Virus record (IMG/VR): IMGVR_UViG_3300031251_000041 | Coordinates: 1-44,983 of that record | Source: a virus | Length of the DNA: 44,983 bases | Reading direction: 5' to 3' (one strand) | Made by a program: the position numbers and the translations under genes | Notes under the pieces: generated by a model | What the model was told of the DNA's origin: nothing | The model's database searches: none | What the model saw: the letters and a program-made list of their open reading frames with translations, nothing else | Shown: positions 14,704-22,325 of the stretch, one piece after another | How the letters are laid out: every line of letters begins with the position of its first letter | Numbering within the stretch: the stretch's first letter is position 1

Positions 14704-15291
14704 CTGCGGGTCCTCGTTGGCTGTGAACACAGCGGGCGAGTGAGAGACGCCTTCAGGGCATTAGGGCACGACGCTTGGTCGTGTGACCTGTTGGCGGCAT
14801 CGGGAAATCATATTGAAGCTGACGTTCTCACTGTCCTCGACCGAGGATGGGACCTAGCGATTTTCCATCCACCCTGCACATACCTGTGCGGATCAGGACT
14901 TCATTGGAATAAGCGTGTACCTGGGCGCGCACAGCTCACAGAGGAAGCTCTGGAGTTCGTGCGGAAGCTTATGGGGACCAAGGTGCCTAAGTGGGCCTTG
15001 GAGAACCCCAAGGGCTGCATTGGCACCCGCATACGAAAGTCTGATCAGATTATCCAACCCTACGAGTACGGCGACGACGCCAGCAAGCAGACGTGTCTGT
15101 GGCTGCATGGTCTTCCGAAGCTCGTGCCCACGAAGTACATCGAGCCGCGCATTACGAAGGACGGCAAGAAGCGGTGGGAGAACCAAACCGACAGCGGACA
15201 GAACAGAGAAGGTCCGAGCGAGGACCGCTGGGCTATCCGCAGTCTCACGTACCAAGGCATAGCTGATGCTATGGCCCAACAATGGGGCTAA
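14704..15291 (+). CDS. DNA methyltransferase-like protein, non-ATG start
   Basis: Phage protein related to SAM-dependent DNA (cytosine) methyltransferases. N-terminal RVLVGCEHSGRVRDAF resembles the SAM-binding motif I, AIFHPPCTYLC resembles the catalytic PPC motif, and KWALENPKG, YEYGDDASKQTCLWL and RSLTYQGIADAMAQQWG are typical of the phage family. The only conventional start is GTG at 14740, which would remove motif I. CTG at 14704 gives the usual family N-terminus (M-RVLV); ATA at 14689 is the other option. It could modify phage DNA against restriction (inference). Confidence 0.85.
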   Translation: MRVLVGCEHSGRVRDAFRALGHDAWSCDLLAASGNHIEADVLTVLDRGWDLAIFHPPCTYLCGSGLHWNKRVPGRAQLTEEALEFVRKLMGTKVPKWALENPKGCIGTRIRKSDQIIQPYEYGDDASKQTCLWLHGLPKLVPTKYIEPRITKDGKKRWENQTDSGQNREGPSEDRWAIRSLTYQGIADAMAQQWG

Positions 15292-15294
15292 CAA

Positions 15295-15570
15295 GTGACT
15301 GATATACCGATGGCCCGCGCACTCCTACAGGAAACCCTTGGCTGGGAGCTGGAGGATCATGTGCGGGACCACATCACGTCGGCTCTAGGGCTGATGACGC
15401 GTGTGGTGAAGAACCCTCCACGAAAGTCGGGGCACCAACCGATGACGGCTGAGCTGGGGGCAGAGGCTCGTAGGCTTCACAGGAGCACCAGCCTTACCAA
15501 CGCTGAGATAGGACGAAAGCTCAACGTAGATGGTGGACGTGTTAGTGAAGCGCTGAATGGCATGTGGTGA
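15295..15570 (+). CDS. Helix-turn-helix protein, 91 aa
   Basis: GTG start shortly after the methyltransferase stop. The C-terminal part has a clear HTH pattern (LTNAEIGRKLNVDGGRVSEA) preceded by a basic linker (RKSGHQPMTAELG). The N-terminal helix (ETLGWELEDHVRDHITSALG) may dimerise. Likely a small DNA-binding protein. TGATG couples it to the next gene. Confidence 0.7.
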   Translation: MTDIPMARALLQETLGWELEDHVRDHITSALGLMTRVVKNPPRKSGHQPMTAELGAEARRLHRSTSLTNAEIGRKLNVDGGRVSEALNGMW

Positions 15571-15719
15571 TGTTTGAAGATGACGACGACGAATGCCCCT
15601 GCTGCGGAGGAGACGAAGCGTGTCCTGACTGCGGAGGAACGGGAGTTGATCCGTGGGCAGACAGCGTACTTGACTGCCCTACGTGTGGAGGCGACGGCTT
15701 CTGCCCCGAATGCGGGTGA
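15570..15719 (+). CDS. DnaJ-type zinc finger mini-protein, 49 aa
   Basis: Tiny protein made almost entirely of DnaJ-like cysteine repeats: CPCCGG, CPDCGGTG, CPTCGGDG and CPECG, enough to bind two zinc ions, after an acidic start (MFEDDDDE). ATG overlaps the previous TGA. Similar small zinc proteins occur in phages, but a role (assembly chaperone, RNA or protein binding) is not known. The same DNA is also open in another frame (see next entry). Confidence 0.75.
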   Translation: MFEDDDDECPCCGGDEACPDCGGTGVDPWADSVLDCPTCGGDGFCPECG

Positions 15720-15756
15720 GATGCCTGACATACCTGAGTTCCTGAGGCGCACGTGA
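15580..15756 (+). CDS. Possible overlapping small gene, 58-60 aa
   Basis: A second frame spans the zinc mini-protein gene and continues to 15756, where its stop overlaps the next GTG start. The product starts MTTTNAP and includes LTAEERELIRGQTAYLTAL; it ends PDIPEFLRRT, an ending of a style I recall from small phage proteins. Start could be TTG 15574 or ATG 15580. It may be real or a shadow of the Cys-rich frame. Confidence 0.3.
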   Translation: MTTTNAPAAEETKRVLTAEERELIRGQTAYLTALRVEATASAPNAGEMPDIPEFLRRT

Positions 15757-16082
15757 CCCCTGATCTGGCCTCACGCAAGATCATCGTCGCAGCCTACTGC
15801 TACTACGTGCTCGACAACCCCGTCATGACTGATGCGCAGTATGACAAGCTATCGATCATCGTTGCTGAGGGCTGGGACGAACTGGACCCCGTGCGCCAGT
15901 GGCAGCTTGAGAGCGCCGCAGCAACGCGGGCAGGCGGGCACCACATCAAGTTCACGGCGTTCTCAGTGAGCGCGGCGTACTACCAGCACTCGTTGTTCCA
16001 CAGGCAATACGCCACGCGCCCTCTGCCCACCGAATGGAAAGAACGCGAGGACGGCCTACGCTACGTGACTGCTACCGGATAA
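15753..16082 (+). CDS. LigA domain Ia-like protein, 109 aa
   Basis: The N-terminal part (IIVAAYCYYVLDNPVMTDAQYDKLSIIVAEG) closely resembles domain Ia of bacterial NAD-dependent DNA ligase, the YYxLDxPxxxDAxYDxL module that binds the NMN half of NAD. No adenylation, OB or BRCT domain follows. The rest is a helical stretch (WDELDPVRQWQLESAAATR) and a Tyr/His-rich tail. GTG start with GAGG upstream. Last gene of the plus arm, ending at the bidirectional terminator. A stand-alone NAD/NMN-binding role is inference. Confidence 0.7.
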   Translation: MTPDLASRKIIVAAYCYYVLDNPVMTDAQYDKLSIIVAEGWDELDPVRQWQLESAAATRAGGHHIKFTAFSVSAAYYQHSLFHRQYATRPLPTEWKEREDGLRYVTATG

Positions 16083-16083
16083 A

Positions 16084-16126
16084 AAAAAGCCCCTACCGTC
16101 TCACATGGAGATAGTAGGGGCTTTTT
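16084..16126. terminator. Bidirectional terminator between convergent arms
   Basis: Inverted repeat AAAAAGCCCCTAC (16084-16096) and GTAGGGGCTTTTT (16114-16126) with a 17-base loop that can itself pair (CTC/GAG). A-run on one side and T-run on the other make it work in both directions. The plus-arm stop codon is at 16082 and the minus-arm stop at 16129, so it ends both transcripts. Confidence 0.92.
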
Positions 16127-16128
16127 GG

Positions 16129-16431
16129 TTAGGCTTTAGGAGCAGCTTGTGCCGCCTGAATTTGCTCAGCAGAGAGCACGAGGTTCACAGCAGCAGCCGG
16201 GGTCACAGGGACCGCAGGGGACACAGCAGCCGCAACAGCCGCAAGGCCCACGGCACCAGCCGGGGAAGTCGTCGCTGCAATCAGAGAGACCGTAAGCGCG
16301 TCGATAGCATCCTGCGAGGACTGATGGTCCGCGATCAGCGCGGCGTTGTCGGCAGCGAGGCTTGCGTTGGTAGCCGCGAGGCCAGCGACCTTAGTGACGG
16401 CATCGGACAGCTTGGAGAGGTCGAGCTTCAT
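16129..16431 (-). CDS. Ala-rich hypothetical protein, 100 aa
   Basis: Last gene of the virion/lysis arm. N-terminal coiled-coil-like helix (LSKLSDAVTKVAGLAATNAS) and an Ala/Val/Pro-rich C-terminal half (AGAVGLAAVAAAVSPAVPV). ATG overlaps the upstream stop (ATGA). It sits with lysis genes, and the hydrophobic middle might associate with membrane, but no function is recognised. Confidence 0.65.
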   Translation of the reverse strand: MKLDLSKLSDAVTKVAGLAATNASLAADNAALIADHQSSQDAIDALTVSLIAATTSPAGAVGLAAVAAAVSPAVPVTPAAAVNLVLSAEQIQAAQAAPKA

Positions 16432-16619
16432 GGCGTTGTGGGTTTCTTCCAGAAGGATGTGTAGAGGTAGACACCAGCCTGCAGAAGCAACCAGCCGCAG
16501 CCGAGGATCGGCAATGCTATTTGGGCGCTGTCAGACAAGTTGTGAAGCCAATAAGGGCTGGCAGCAGCCACAGCGGCTACGGCGTGTGTGTTGGTGTAGT
16601 CGGGATTGTCAGGGATCAT
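16428..16619 (-). CDS. Probable holin, 63 aa
   Basis: Small membrane protein following the spanin genes. One strong transmembrane helix (AQIALPILGCGWLLLQAGVY), a weaker hydrophobic segment upstream (HAVAAVAAASPYW), and a basic C-terminus (FWKKPTTP), which fits a class II-like holin that permeabilises the inner membrane and activates a SAR endolysin. The ATG overlaps the o-spanin TGA. Holin is inferred from size, topology and the lysis-cassette position. Confidence 0.6.
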   Translation of the reverse strand: MIPDNPDYTNTHAVAAVAAASPYWLHNLSDSAQIALPILGCGWLLLQAGVYLYTSFWKKPTTP

Positions 16620-16888
16620 TTCCAGCTCGCTCGCAGGCTTTCGTACCAAGCGAGCAGACGGGTGCCACATCGCTGTTCTAGGACCGCACGGTAGCGGTCA
16701 GACTTCCATAGGCTCTCGACTTCACCAGCCGTGAGAGCCTTATCAGGGATGCCCGCTACGCCACGGAAGCACGATTGAATGTCGGCTGGCGGGTACGGGA
16801 GCTGCGTTGGGGTCGCTTGCTCCGATGGCCCGCACGCGGCGAGCAGCATCGATGTCAAGACAAGGACCGGAATTGAAAGGCGTCTCAC
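16616..16888 (-). CDS. o-spanin lipoprotein (Rz1-like)
   Basis: Outer-membrane spanin subunit needed for the last step of lysis. Signal sequence with lipobox LLAAC (MRRLSIPVLVLTSMLLAACG) and a Pro-rich stretch (TPTQLPYPPAD). At 90 aa it is longer than lambda Rz1. It starts inside the i-spanin gene in another frame (146-base overlap) and extends beyond it, a common spanin arrangement. Confidence 0.8.
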   Translation of the reverse strand: MRRLSIPVLVLTSMLLAACGPSEQATPTQLPYPPADIQSCFRGVAGIPDKALTAGEVESLWKSDRYRAVLEQRCGTRLLAWYESLRASWK

Positions 16889-17204
16889 GTGAGAGGGCGT
16901 CCAGTTTGGAGTTGAGATAAGCGTCGGCAGTGGCGCGCTGAGCGTCGGCGGCAGTGATCATAGAGACAGTGAGCAGCCGCTTCTTCAGGTCGTTTACCTG
17001 GGCCTGTGCGTCTTCAGCTACTTTGCGCTTGTAGCCATCCATGTTGGACGACTGATACGCTAGCCCGAAGACGACGAGCACGATAGCTGCCGCTGCGAAC
17101 TTCCAGTTCTTTAGGAACCAAGAGCACGCACCAAGCACGACCGTCAGCAGAACCACGATGACAAAGAGGGTCCAGTGGGCGCTTAGGTAAGAGAGGTACG
17201 CCAT
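16743..17204 (-). CDS. i-spanin (Rz-like)
   Basis: Inner-membrane spanin. Two hydrophobic segments near the N-terminus (WTLFVIVVLLTVVLGACSWF and FAAAAIVLVVFGLAY), then a helical periplasmic region (VAEDAQAQVNDLKKRLL) and a polar C-terminal part. The call rests on position after the endolysin and on the overlapping Rz1-like lipoprotein. Having two N-terminal membrane segments instead of one is slightly unusual. Confidence 0.75.
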   Translation of the reverse strand: MAYLSYLSAHWTLFVIVVLLTVVLGACSWFLKNWKFAAAAIVLVVFGLAYQSSNMDGYKRKVAEDAQAQVNDLKKRLLTVSMITAADAQRATADAYLNSKLDALSRETPFNSGPCLDIDAARRVRAIGASDPNAAPVPASRHSIVLPWRSGHP

Positions 17205-17683
17205 TAGTGGGGCGTAGCTCCGCTACTGAGGCCCTTCAGACAGAGGTCCCGCTCAGCTGCACGGCGGCGTGTGAGGCCGCGCACTTCGTGACCACTCGCG
17301 TGGTTCCAAGCCATCAGGCCGTTGCAGGCACCCTTGTGGTCACCTGCGTTGAGACGCTTGCGCACGTTGGACCCACAGAAGCCTGCGGAGCCTACGTTGT
17401 ATGCGAAGGAGGTGTACGCGGCCTTCTCGTTATCCGAGATGGGGACCGTGATGCACCTTGAAATCTCTTCCCAGTATCGGGGGAGCTTCGCAGCGAGCAT
17501 GTCCTTGCACTCTTGAGGAGTGTAGACGTCGCCCATCTTCACGCCTTCGGTCTCGCCGTAGCAAACCGTGGGTAGCCCGTGGGCCAAGGTGTCGTGATAA
17601 GTGTGAGTGGCGAGACCTTCGAACCCAGCAACGAGCGTTGCGCAGATTACGAAGGCTGCACCCACGTTCTTTAGGTTAGCCAT
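17204..17683 (-). CDS. Endolysin, GH24 lysozyme with SAR signal
   Basis: Muramidase that degrades peptidoglycan. Catalytic residues Glu22 (GFEGLATHTYH), Asp31 and Thr39 in DTLAHGLPTVCYGET follow the phage lysozyme pattern. The N-terminus (GAAFVICATLVAGFEG) is a weakly hydrophobic, Gly/Ala-rich signal-anchor-release segment with a Cys, as in P1/R21 endolysins, so export and membrane tethering before triggering are likely. 159 aa. Stop overlaps the i-spanin start. Confidence 0.93.
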   Translation of the reverse strand: MANLKNVGAAFVICATLVAGFEGLATHTYHDTLAHGLPTVCYGETEGVKMGDVYTPQECKDMLAAKLPRYWEEISRCITVPISDNEKAAYTSFAYNVGSAGFCGSNVRKRLNAGDHKGACNGLMAWNHASGHEVRGLTRRRAAERDLCLKGLSSGATPH

Positions 17684-17689
17684 GTGTCC

Positions 17690-18256
17690 TTATTGAAAGG
17701 CGGCGATTACATCGGCCTTGGTCGTGATGGTGCCCGCCGTGATCCCAGCACTCACCGTGGCGAACGTCTGGAAGCATCCGTCAACGAAGTTCGAGACAGC
17801 AGTTGCAAGACCGGCCACCTGGGCCGCGTTGATCACGGTGACCGTGCCGTCTGAGGAAACCCACGGAGTAGTGTAGGTTGTCGGCGCAGAGGCAGCAGCG
17901 ATGCTGGCACCCATCAGCAGGAGCTTGGAGCGGTCGTCGGTAGAGACCTTGAGGCCACTTACCGTGAGGCCGCCTTGCTCCTTCTGCCACCGTGTGTCGG
18001 CAGCGAGAGCCAGAAGCTCAGCGACAATGCGTTCCTTGGGATACGGGGTGACAACGTAGCCACCTGGGTTCGCAGGGTCTTCGTTGACGAACTGGAAGTC
18101 CCCGGTGGGATAGGGCTGCTCTACGACCGCCTTGAGGCCGAGCGCATCACGCTCAGTCTGCAGGAGCATGTCAGCGCCCGTGTACTGGACGTCATTGAGG
18201 ACGAAGGGTGTATCGCCCTGTACGACGTTTTTGTTTGGTAGGATGTATCGGGTCAT
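17690..18256 (-). CDS. DUF4376-type tail-associated protein, 188 aa
   Basis: N-terminal domain resembling tail-fibre-associated proteins (MTRYILPNKNVVQGDTPFVL). C-terminal DUF4376-like part: RWQKEQGGLTVSGLKVSTDD, then LLLMGASIAAAS, then NFVDGCFQTF. Such proteins sit next to fibre genes and may help fibre assembly or form a virion part. ATG overlaps the stop of the large fibre gene. Confidence 0.75.
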   Translation of the reverse strand: MTRYILPNKNVVQGDTPFVLNDVQYTGADMLLQTERDALGLKAVVEQPYPTGDFQFVNEDPANPGGYVVTPYPKERIVAELLALAADTRWQKEQGGLTVSGLKVSTDDRSKLLLMGASIAAASAPTTYTTPWVSSDGTVTVINAAQVAGLATAVSNFVDGCFQTFATVSAGITAGTITTKADVIAAFQ

Positions 18257-20631
18257 CGTGCTCTTGCGTATTTGAAGGGGTTCTCAGCGAAGGCTGCGAA
18301 TACGTAGGCAGCGGAACCGCCGCTTTCGTTCCAAGTCTGGAGTGTTGTGCGAAGCTTGAAGCCGTTGCTGAGTAAATCCACAGCGACTGCGGAGCCTTCG
18401 GCGTTGTTCAAGTTGGGGGCTAGATAGTTGGCCCCGACGTTGGCGGGGTCGCGCAACGTATCGTTAATAGCCCATGGAGAGGCGGCAGCGTTGGTTCCGG
18501 TGTACTCCTTGACCAGCACAAACTTCGGCCTGAAGCCACAGTATACGAACGGGCCATCTGCGGAACCGTTACCAGCGTAGCTTCCGAACTTGGAGAAGCC
18601 GGGAACGTCGGTGAACAGATAGGTGACATAGGTGCCACTTGCGGAGTTAGTTGCTGTGTTTGTTCCTACCGAAAACACCGCCGATGTGGGAGCTGTGCTA
18701 TTCCAAACAGTCGTGTCTGCTGCGGTCGCCCCCGACCCTTGTATGTTTAGGTAGTTTGCCGCCGGAAGCGAAGAGTGCCAAACAATTCCCGGCTGGGTAA
18801 CACCGGTCCGTGCCTTAACAAGCATGAATGTAGGCGCAACCCCGAGAGAATGGGAGACTGTGCGGTTTGCGCCCGTGCCTGTGTAGATTTGGATATCAAA
18901 GCCGGGAGTTGCACCCTTCTTCCACTGCCAAGCGGTGTAGGTGTCACCGGACTTGTTTACATAGTCCGCTCCAGATGACCCTGAAGTTACCTGAAACCCG
19001 TTGGACAGCGCCGACGAAACGTATCCGTACAAGTTCGTGCTTGCGCCACCTTCAGCGTACGTTTGATCAGATGACCATTCTTTGAGAGCAGCAAACGTAC
19101 GAACGCTATCGAACAGGGTGTGAGCCCTAACAGCACTTCTGGTCTTAATCCACACAAGGTCTGGTTGGAACCCCGCGTTGGATAGTGACCGTGGCGTGGT
19201 GGCGTCACCAGCGTAGAGGCTGATGTCCATGTATTGGTTAGGCTTGACGATGGCAGGCGCTGATAGGTTCTGCGTGCAGAGCGCCTTCGCTCCAGACGGG
19301 GGGGCATAAGCAAACCCGCGCTGCCCACAGTTCAGTACGAGCGTATCTGCGCCGTTGTTGAAGGCCGCGAGGTGGGGCGCGATGTCTCCAGTGACGCCCG
19401 TGAGCGCCGCTGTGCCACCGTTCTGGATGACGCCGTTCTTGTAGAAGAAGACGGAGCCTGCGTTGATTTCGCAGCCGATGACGTCGCCTGTGGCGTAGGT
19501 AGAGCCGTAGGCCGCGCCGCCCCCAGACGTGTACTTCTGTGCGGTCTGAGCGTATCCAACAGCGGTAGTATCTGTAGAGCTGAAGCCCGGATACGTGGCG
19601 CAGTTGGTCGCACCTGAGACACCGACGATGACGCCGTTAGTCGCGTTGACTACAGTGGCTTCGAAGAACCAATGCCCCGCTGAGGGCACCCACAGCGTCG
19701 AGCGTGCGCTGTTCCAGCCTGTGGTGCCCGTGCCGAGCTTCGTGTTCGCTTCCGACAGCACAGGAACGCCACCCTTATCTAGGGGGGACAGGGTGCCGTA
19801 GTTGCCTCGTGCGTTGTCAGTGGTAGAGCCACTGTCCGCTCCGAAGCTCGTGGGGCTGTCCGTGAGGCTGTCGTTGGTGACGCCTGCGGTTACACTGATG
19901 CCCGAGGGCGTCCAGTTGTTCCCGTTTCCCGAGCGATCCAGAGCCACGTTGGTGGTCGTAGAGTTGTCCGAGAAGTCGAGATGGAAACCGTTGGTGCCGT
20001 AGGTAAGACCTGTGGGAGTGATGGGGGACCATACGCCCGTGGTAGGATCAGACTGCCCGAACACAGACGGGGTCATCGTGCTTCCGTCGATGACGAATGT
20101 GTCAGCGGTATAGAAGTCAGACGGACCCGTGTGATTGTACAGTGCGCCAATCGTGTTGTTGGCGTTGTTGTACAGGAACTGGTGTGTGGCGTTCAGAGCC
20201 GGGTAGTTCGTTGCCGCGAATGAAGTAACGGCGACACCGTTGACCCACACGAGCACGCGGTTGGCTGCGGTTGCCTGCGTGGTGTCGATGGCGACGTCAA
20301 TGCAGTACCACGCACCTGTGTCGCGATAGACGGCGCTGGTGTCCACGTTGAACGCAGACGCGCCACCGAAGGACACTGAGAGCTGGTCGGAGCCGTTGAA
20401 CCCAATGGAGCTGGCGGTGGCCGAGGAGCCGTCGTAGCACGTCAGGAAGATTTGGTAGACGCCAAGCGTCCCTCGCTTAACCCACCCGTGGTAGTACAGC
20501 TTCGTGCGCGTAGTCGGGAGCGCGGCAAACGTGCGACCAAGGTAAGCGGTGTTGTTTGCGCGGAAGCGCAAGCTCCTGCTGATCTGGTAGCCGGTGCTGT
20601 TAGCGCCGCCCTGCGTCGTGAATGGAAACAT
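18253..20631 (-). CDS. Large tail fibre/receptor-binding protein with LamG-like and SPRY domains
   Basis: 792-residue putative receptor-binding protein. N-terminal part (residues about 40-190) has a LamG/concanavalin-like fold signature (LYYHGWVKRGTLGVYQIFLT, WYCIDVAIDTTQA). A middle SPRY-like domain includes GHWFFEATVV, GVIVGVSG and GSVFFYKNGV. C-terminal part holds three related repeats (FQPDLVWIKTRS, VAPTFMLVKAR, FRPKFVLVKEY), each followed by a W-rich segment, as in some podovirus fibres. The ATG was chosen because TAATG couples it to the upstream fibre gene; the frame is open further upstream but antisense-like there. Confidence 0.85.
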   Translation of the reverse strand: MFPFTTQGGANSTGYQISRSLRFRANNTAYLGRTFAALPTTRTKLYYHGWVKRGTLGVYQIFLTCYDGSSATASSIGFNGSDQLSVSFGGASAFNVDTSAVYRDTGAWYCIDVAIDTTQATAANRVLVWVNGVAVTSFAATNYPALNATHQFLYNNANNTIGALYNHTGPSDFYTADTFVIDGSTMTPSVFGQSDPTTGVWSPITPTGLTYGTNGFHLDFSDNSTTTNVALDRSGNGNNWTPSGISVTAGVTNDSLTDSPTSFGADSGSTTDNARGNYGTLSPLDKGGVPVLSEANTKLGTGTTGWNSARSTLWVPSAGHWFFEATVVNATNGVIVGVSGATNCATYPGFSSTDTTAVGYAQTAQKYTSGGGAAYGSTYATGDVIGCEINAGSVFFYKNGVIQNGGTAALTGVTGDIAPHLAAFNNGADTLVLNCGQRGFAYAPPSGAKALCTQNLSAPAIVKPNQYMDISLYAGDATTPRSLSNAGFQPDLVWIKTRSAVRAHTLFDSVRTFAALKEWSSDQTYAEGGASTNLYGYVSSALSNGFQVTSGSSGADYVNKSGDTYTAWQWKKGATPGFDIQIYTGTGANRTVSHSLGVAPTFMLVKARTGVTQPGIVWHSSLPAANYLNIQGSGATAADTTVWNSTAPTSAVFSVGTNTATNSASGTYVTYLFTDVPGFSKFGSYAGNGSADGPFVYCGFRPKFVLVKEYTGTNAAASPWAINDTLRDPANVGANYLAPNLNNAEGSAVAVDLLSNGFKLRTTLQTWNESGGSAAYVFAAFAENPFKYARAR

Positions 20632-21680
20632 TAGCTGTTTGTGCCGTTCCGCACTCCCACCAGTTCGTAGGTCGTGCCGTTGTAGAAGAAGGTCAGGAAG
20701 TCCTTGCCGGTCGCGCTTGCGGTGTAGCCGGTCACCTTGAATGCGGTGCCCCACGCCACAGCGTTAGTCGTGCTGAAGGAAATCGAGATGCCGATGAAAC
20801 TGTTGGTGGGTGGATTGGTCGTCGGGTTCGCAATGGTGAACGTCGAGCCGCTGACGGTTACAGTCCAAATCTGGTTGGTGGAGAAGTTGGCACCAGCGCC
20901 ACTGGTGAGCGCCGCAGCCGAAGGCGACTGCACGTAGCTCCAGGTATTCGCTTGGTTCAGGAAGGGCACAGTGGCCCCCGAGGTGCCCGTGCTCGCCACA
21001 GCTGCCGATCCGAGACCGAGGTTCGACCGCGCCGTAGAGGCGTTCGCGAGGTCCGACAGGTTGCTTGCCTTCTGCGCGGCAGAGGTGAAGCGGCTGTCGT
21101 CACCGGCCGCTACGGTTCCCGTGCTGGTGCCCACGCCGAGTACGGCAGCACCACCGAGGCCGAGGTTCGATCGGGCAGTTGCTGTGCTGGAGACGTCAGA
21201 GAGGTTGTTGGTCTTCACCAAGCCGTCAGTGATGCCGTAGCCCGAGATGGTGGTGGGCTTGGAGCCAATCTGTGCGAACGTGTAGTCGCCCGAGACGGCC
21301 ACGACGGCACCTGAGCGCCCGAATACCGTAGCGACCGACGTCGCACCGTAGGCAACCCACGTGGAGCCGTTGTAGACGTAGAGCGTGTTGCCTGCAGTGT
21401 TCCAGTAGAGGTTACCGGACACGAGAGCGCCTCCCGTGTTGTTCAGCGGGGGCGCAGAGGCGAAACCTCCGAGGTATTCGTTATTGAACGCCGTGAGGGA
21501 GTTGGCAGCGGCGGTTGCCGAAGCTGCCGCAGCCGTAGCGGACGCCCCAGCAGCCGCAGTGGCCGTGGCGACCGAGGTTGCCAGTGAGGCGTTGATAGTA
21601 GCAATGACAGTGTCGGGGTCAGACAGACTTTCGTAGACGGTGTCCGTGACGTAGTAGGAAGAGGTGGGTGTATCGGTCAT
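20631..21680 (-). CDS. Tail fibre protein, 349 aa
   Basis: Fibre-like protein with an Ala/Thr-rich helical N-terminal stalk (TASATAAAAS-like repeats, residues 40-65), a segment NLYWNTAGNTLYVYNGSTWV, and two repeats NLSDVSSTATARSNLGLG and NLSDLANASTARSNLGLG that are typical of phage tail fibres. It ends with a beta-rich domain (TYELVGVRNG). ATG overlaps the adaptor stop, so it may be the virion-proximal fibre carrying the large downstream protein. Confidence 0.83.
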   Translation of the reverse strand: MTDTPTSSYYVTDTVYESLSDPDTVIATINASLATSVATATAAAGASATAAAASATAAANSLTAFNNEYLGGFASAPPLNNTGGALVSGNLYWNTAGNTLYVYNGSTWVAYGATSVATVFGRSGAVVAVSGDYTFAQIGSKPTTISGYGITDGLVKTNNLSDVSSTATARSNLGLGGAAVLGVGTSTGTVAAGDDSRFTSAAQKASNLSDLANASTARSNLGLGSAAVASTGTSGATVPFLNQANTWSYVQSPSAAALTSGAGANFSTNQIWTVTVSGSTFTIANPTTNPPTNSFIGISISFSTTNAVAWGTAFKVTGYTASATGKDFLTFFYNGTTYELVGVRNGTNS

Positions 21681-22303
21681 AGTCCGTCATCGAAAATGAG
21701 TGCGGGTTGCACAGACGCGTCTGCGGTGAGTTCGTCACCATCGGCCTGCTCTTGGAGCATCGTGGTGATCTGCGTGTATCGACCTTCGAACTGCTTGGAG
21801 CGTTCGTCGTTGTAATAGTCGCACGCAGCTGACAGGGCACCGTAGATGATCGCATCCGGGGCAACCTGTGTCAGAATGTTCGACTGCGTGTCGTCGGTGA
21901 GCTGGGGGAAGGCCGCGTAGTAGTCGAAGCGTACCTTAGCGCCTGCCGCTGGGGAGGGGCCGAGCCACCACTTGGAGCCTTGGCGACAGAAGATCAGCGG
22001 GTCACCTAGGGTGATGGCTGCGGTCTTCACCTTGGTGAGCTGCTCACGCTGAAGCTGATAGACCGAAAAGGAGCTGGTGTATTCCATGCTGATCAGCTCC
22101 AGGTAATCGCTGGGGATGATCAGGCCGTTGTAGCTCGCACCGATGGTGGCAACGATGGACTTCTCCATCATAGGGACACGCAGCTCACGCTGGATGCGTC
22201 GGATCGCTTGGTTGATAAACGTGCTGACGAGGGACGTATTGTTCTTCAAGTCAGTACGGTTCATGAGGCTCGTAAACTGAGCCTTCACTTCTCCTAAAGT
22301 CAT
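21677..22303 (-). CDS. Head-tail adaptor (tail tubular A-like)
   Basis: 208-aa connector protein expected to form the ring below the portal. Helical N-terminal region (FINQAIRRIQRELRVPMMEK) followed by IIPSDYLELISMEY and a beta region, then a helical C-terminal part (IIYGALSAACDYYNDERSKQ); this matches podovirus adaptor proteins (T7 gp11/P22 gp4 functional class). It lies after the capsid gene, with tRNA-Pro between. Confidence 0.78.
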   Translation of the reverse strand: MTLGEVKAQFTSLMNRTDLKNNTSLVSTFINQAIRRIQRELRVPMMEKSIVATIGASYNGLIIPSDYLELISMEYTSSFSVYQLQREQLTKVKTAAITLGDPLIFCRQGSKWWLGPSPAAGAKVRFDYYAAFPQLTDDTQSNILTQVAPDAIIYGALSAACDYYNDERSKQFEGRYTQITTMLQEQADGDELTADASVQPALIFDDGL

Positions 22304-22325
22304 TCGTCAGTACGTTTCTTGTGGT

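Noticed and set aside
14695-14711. Hairpin ACCCGC-GTTCT-GCGGGT as a terminator
   Set aside because: No T-run follows, and it lies inside the probable 5' coding end of the methyltransferase-like gene.
20622-21314. Plus-strand open frame of 230 codons opposite the fibre genes
   Set aside because: Antisense to two fibre genes with repeats; Arg/Gly-rich shadow translation without domain or start signal.
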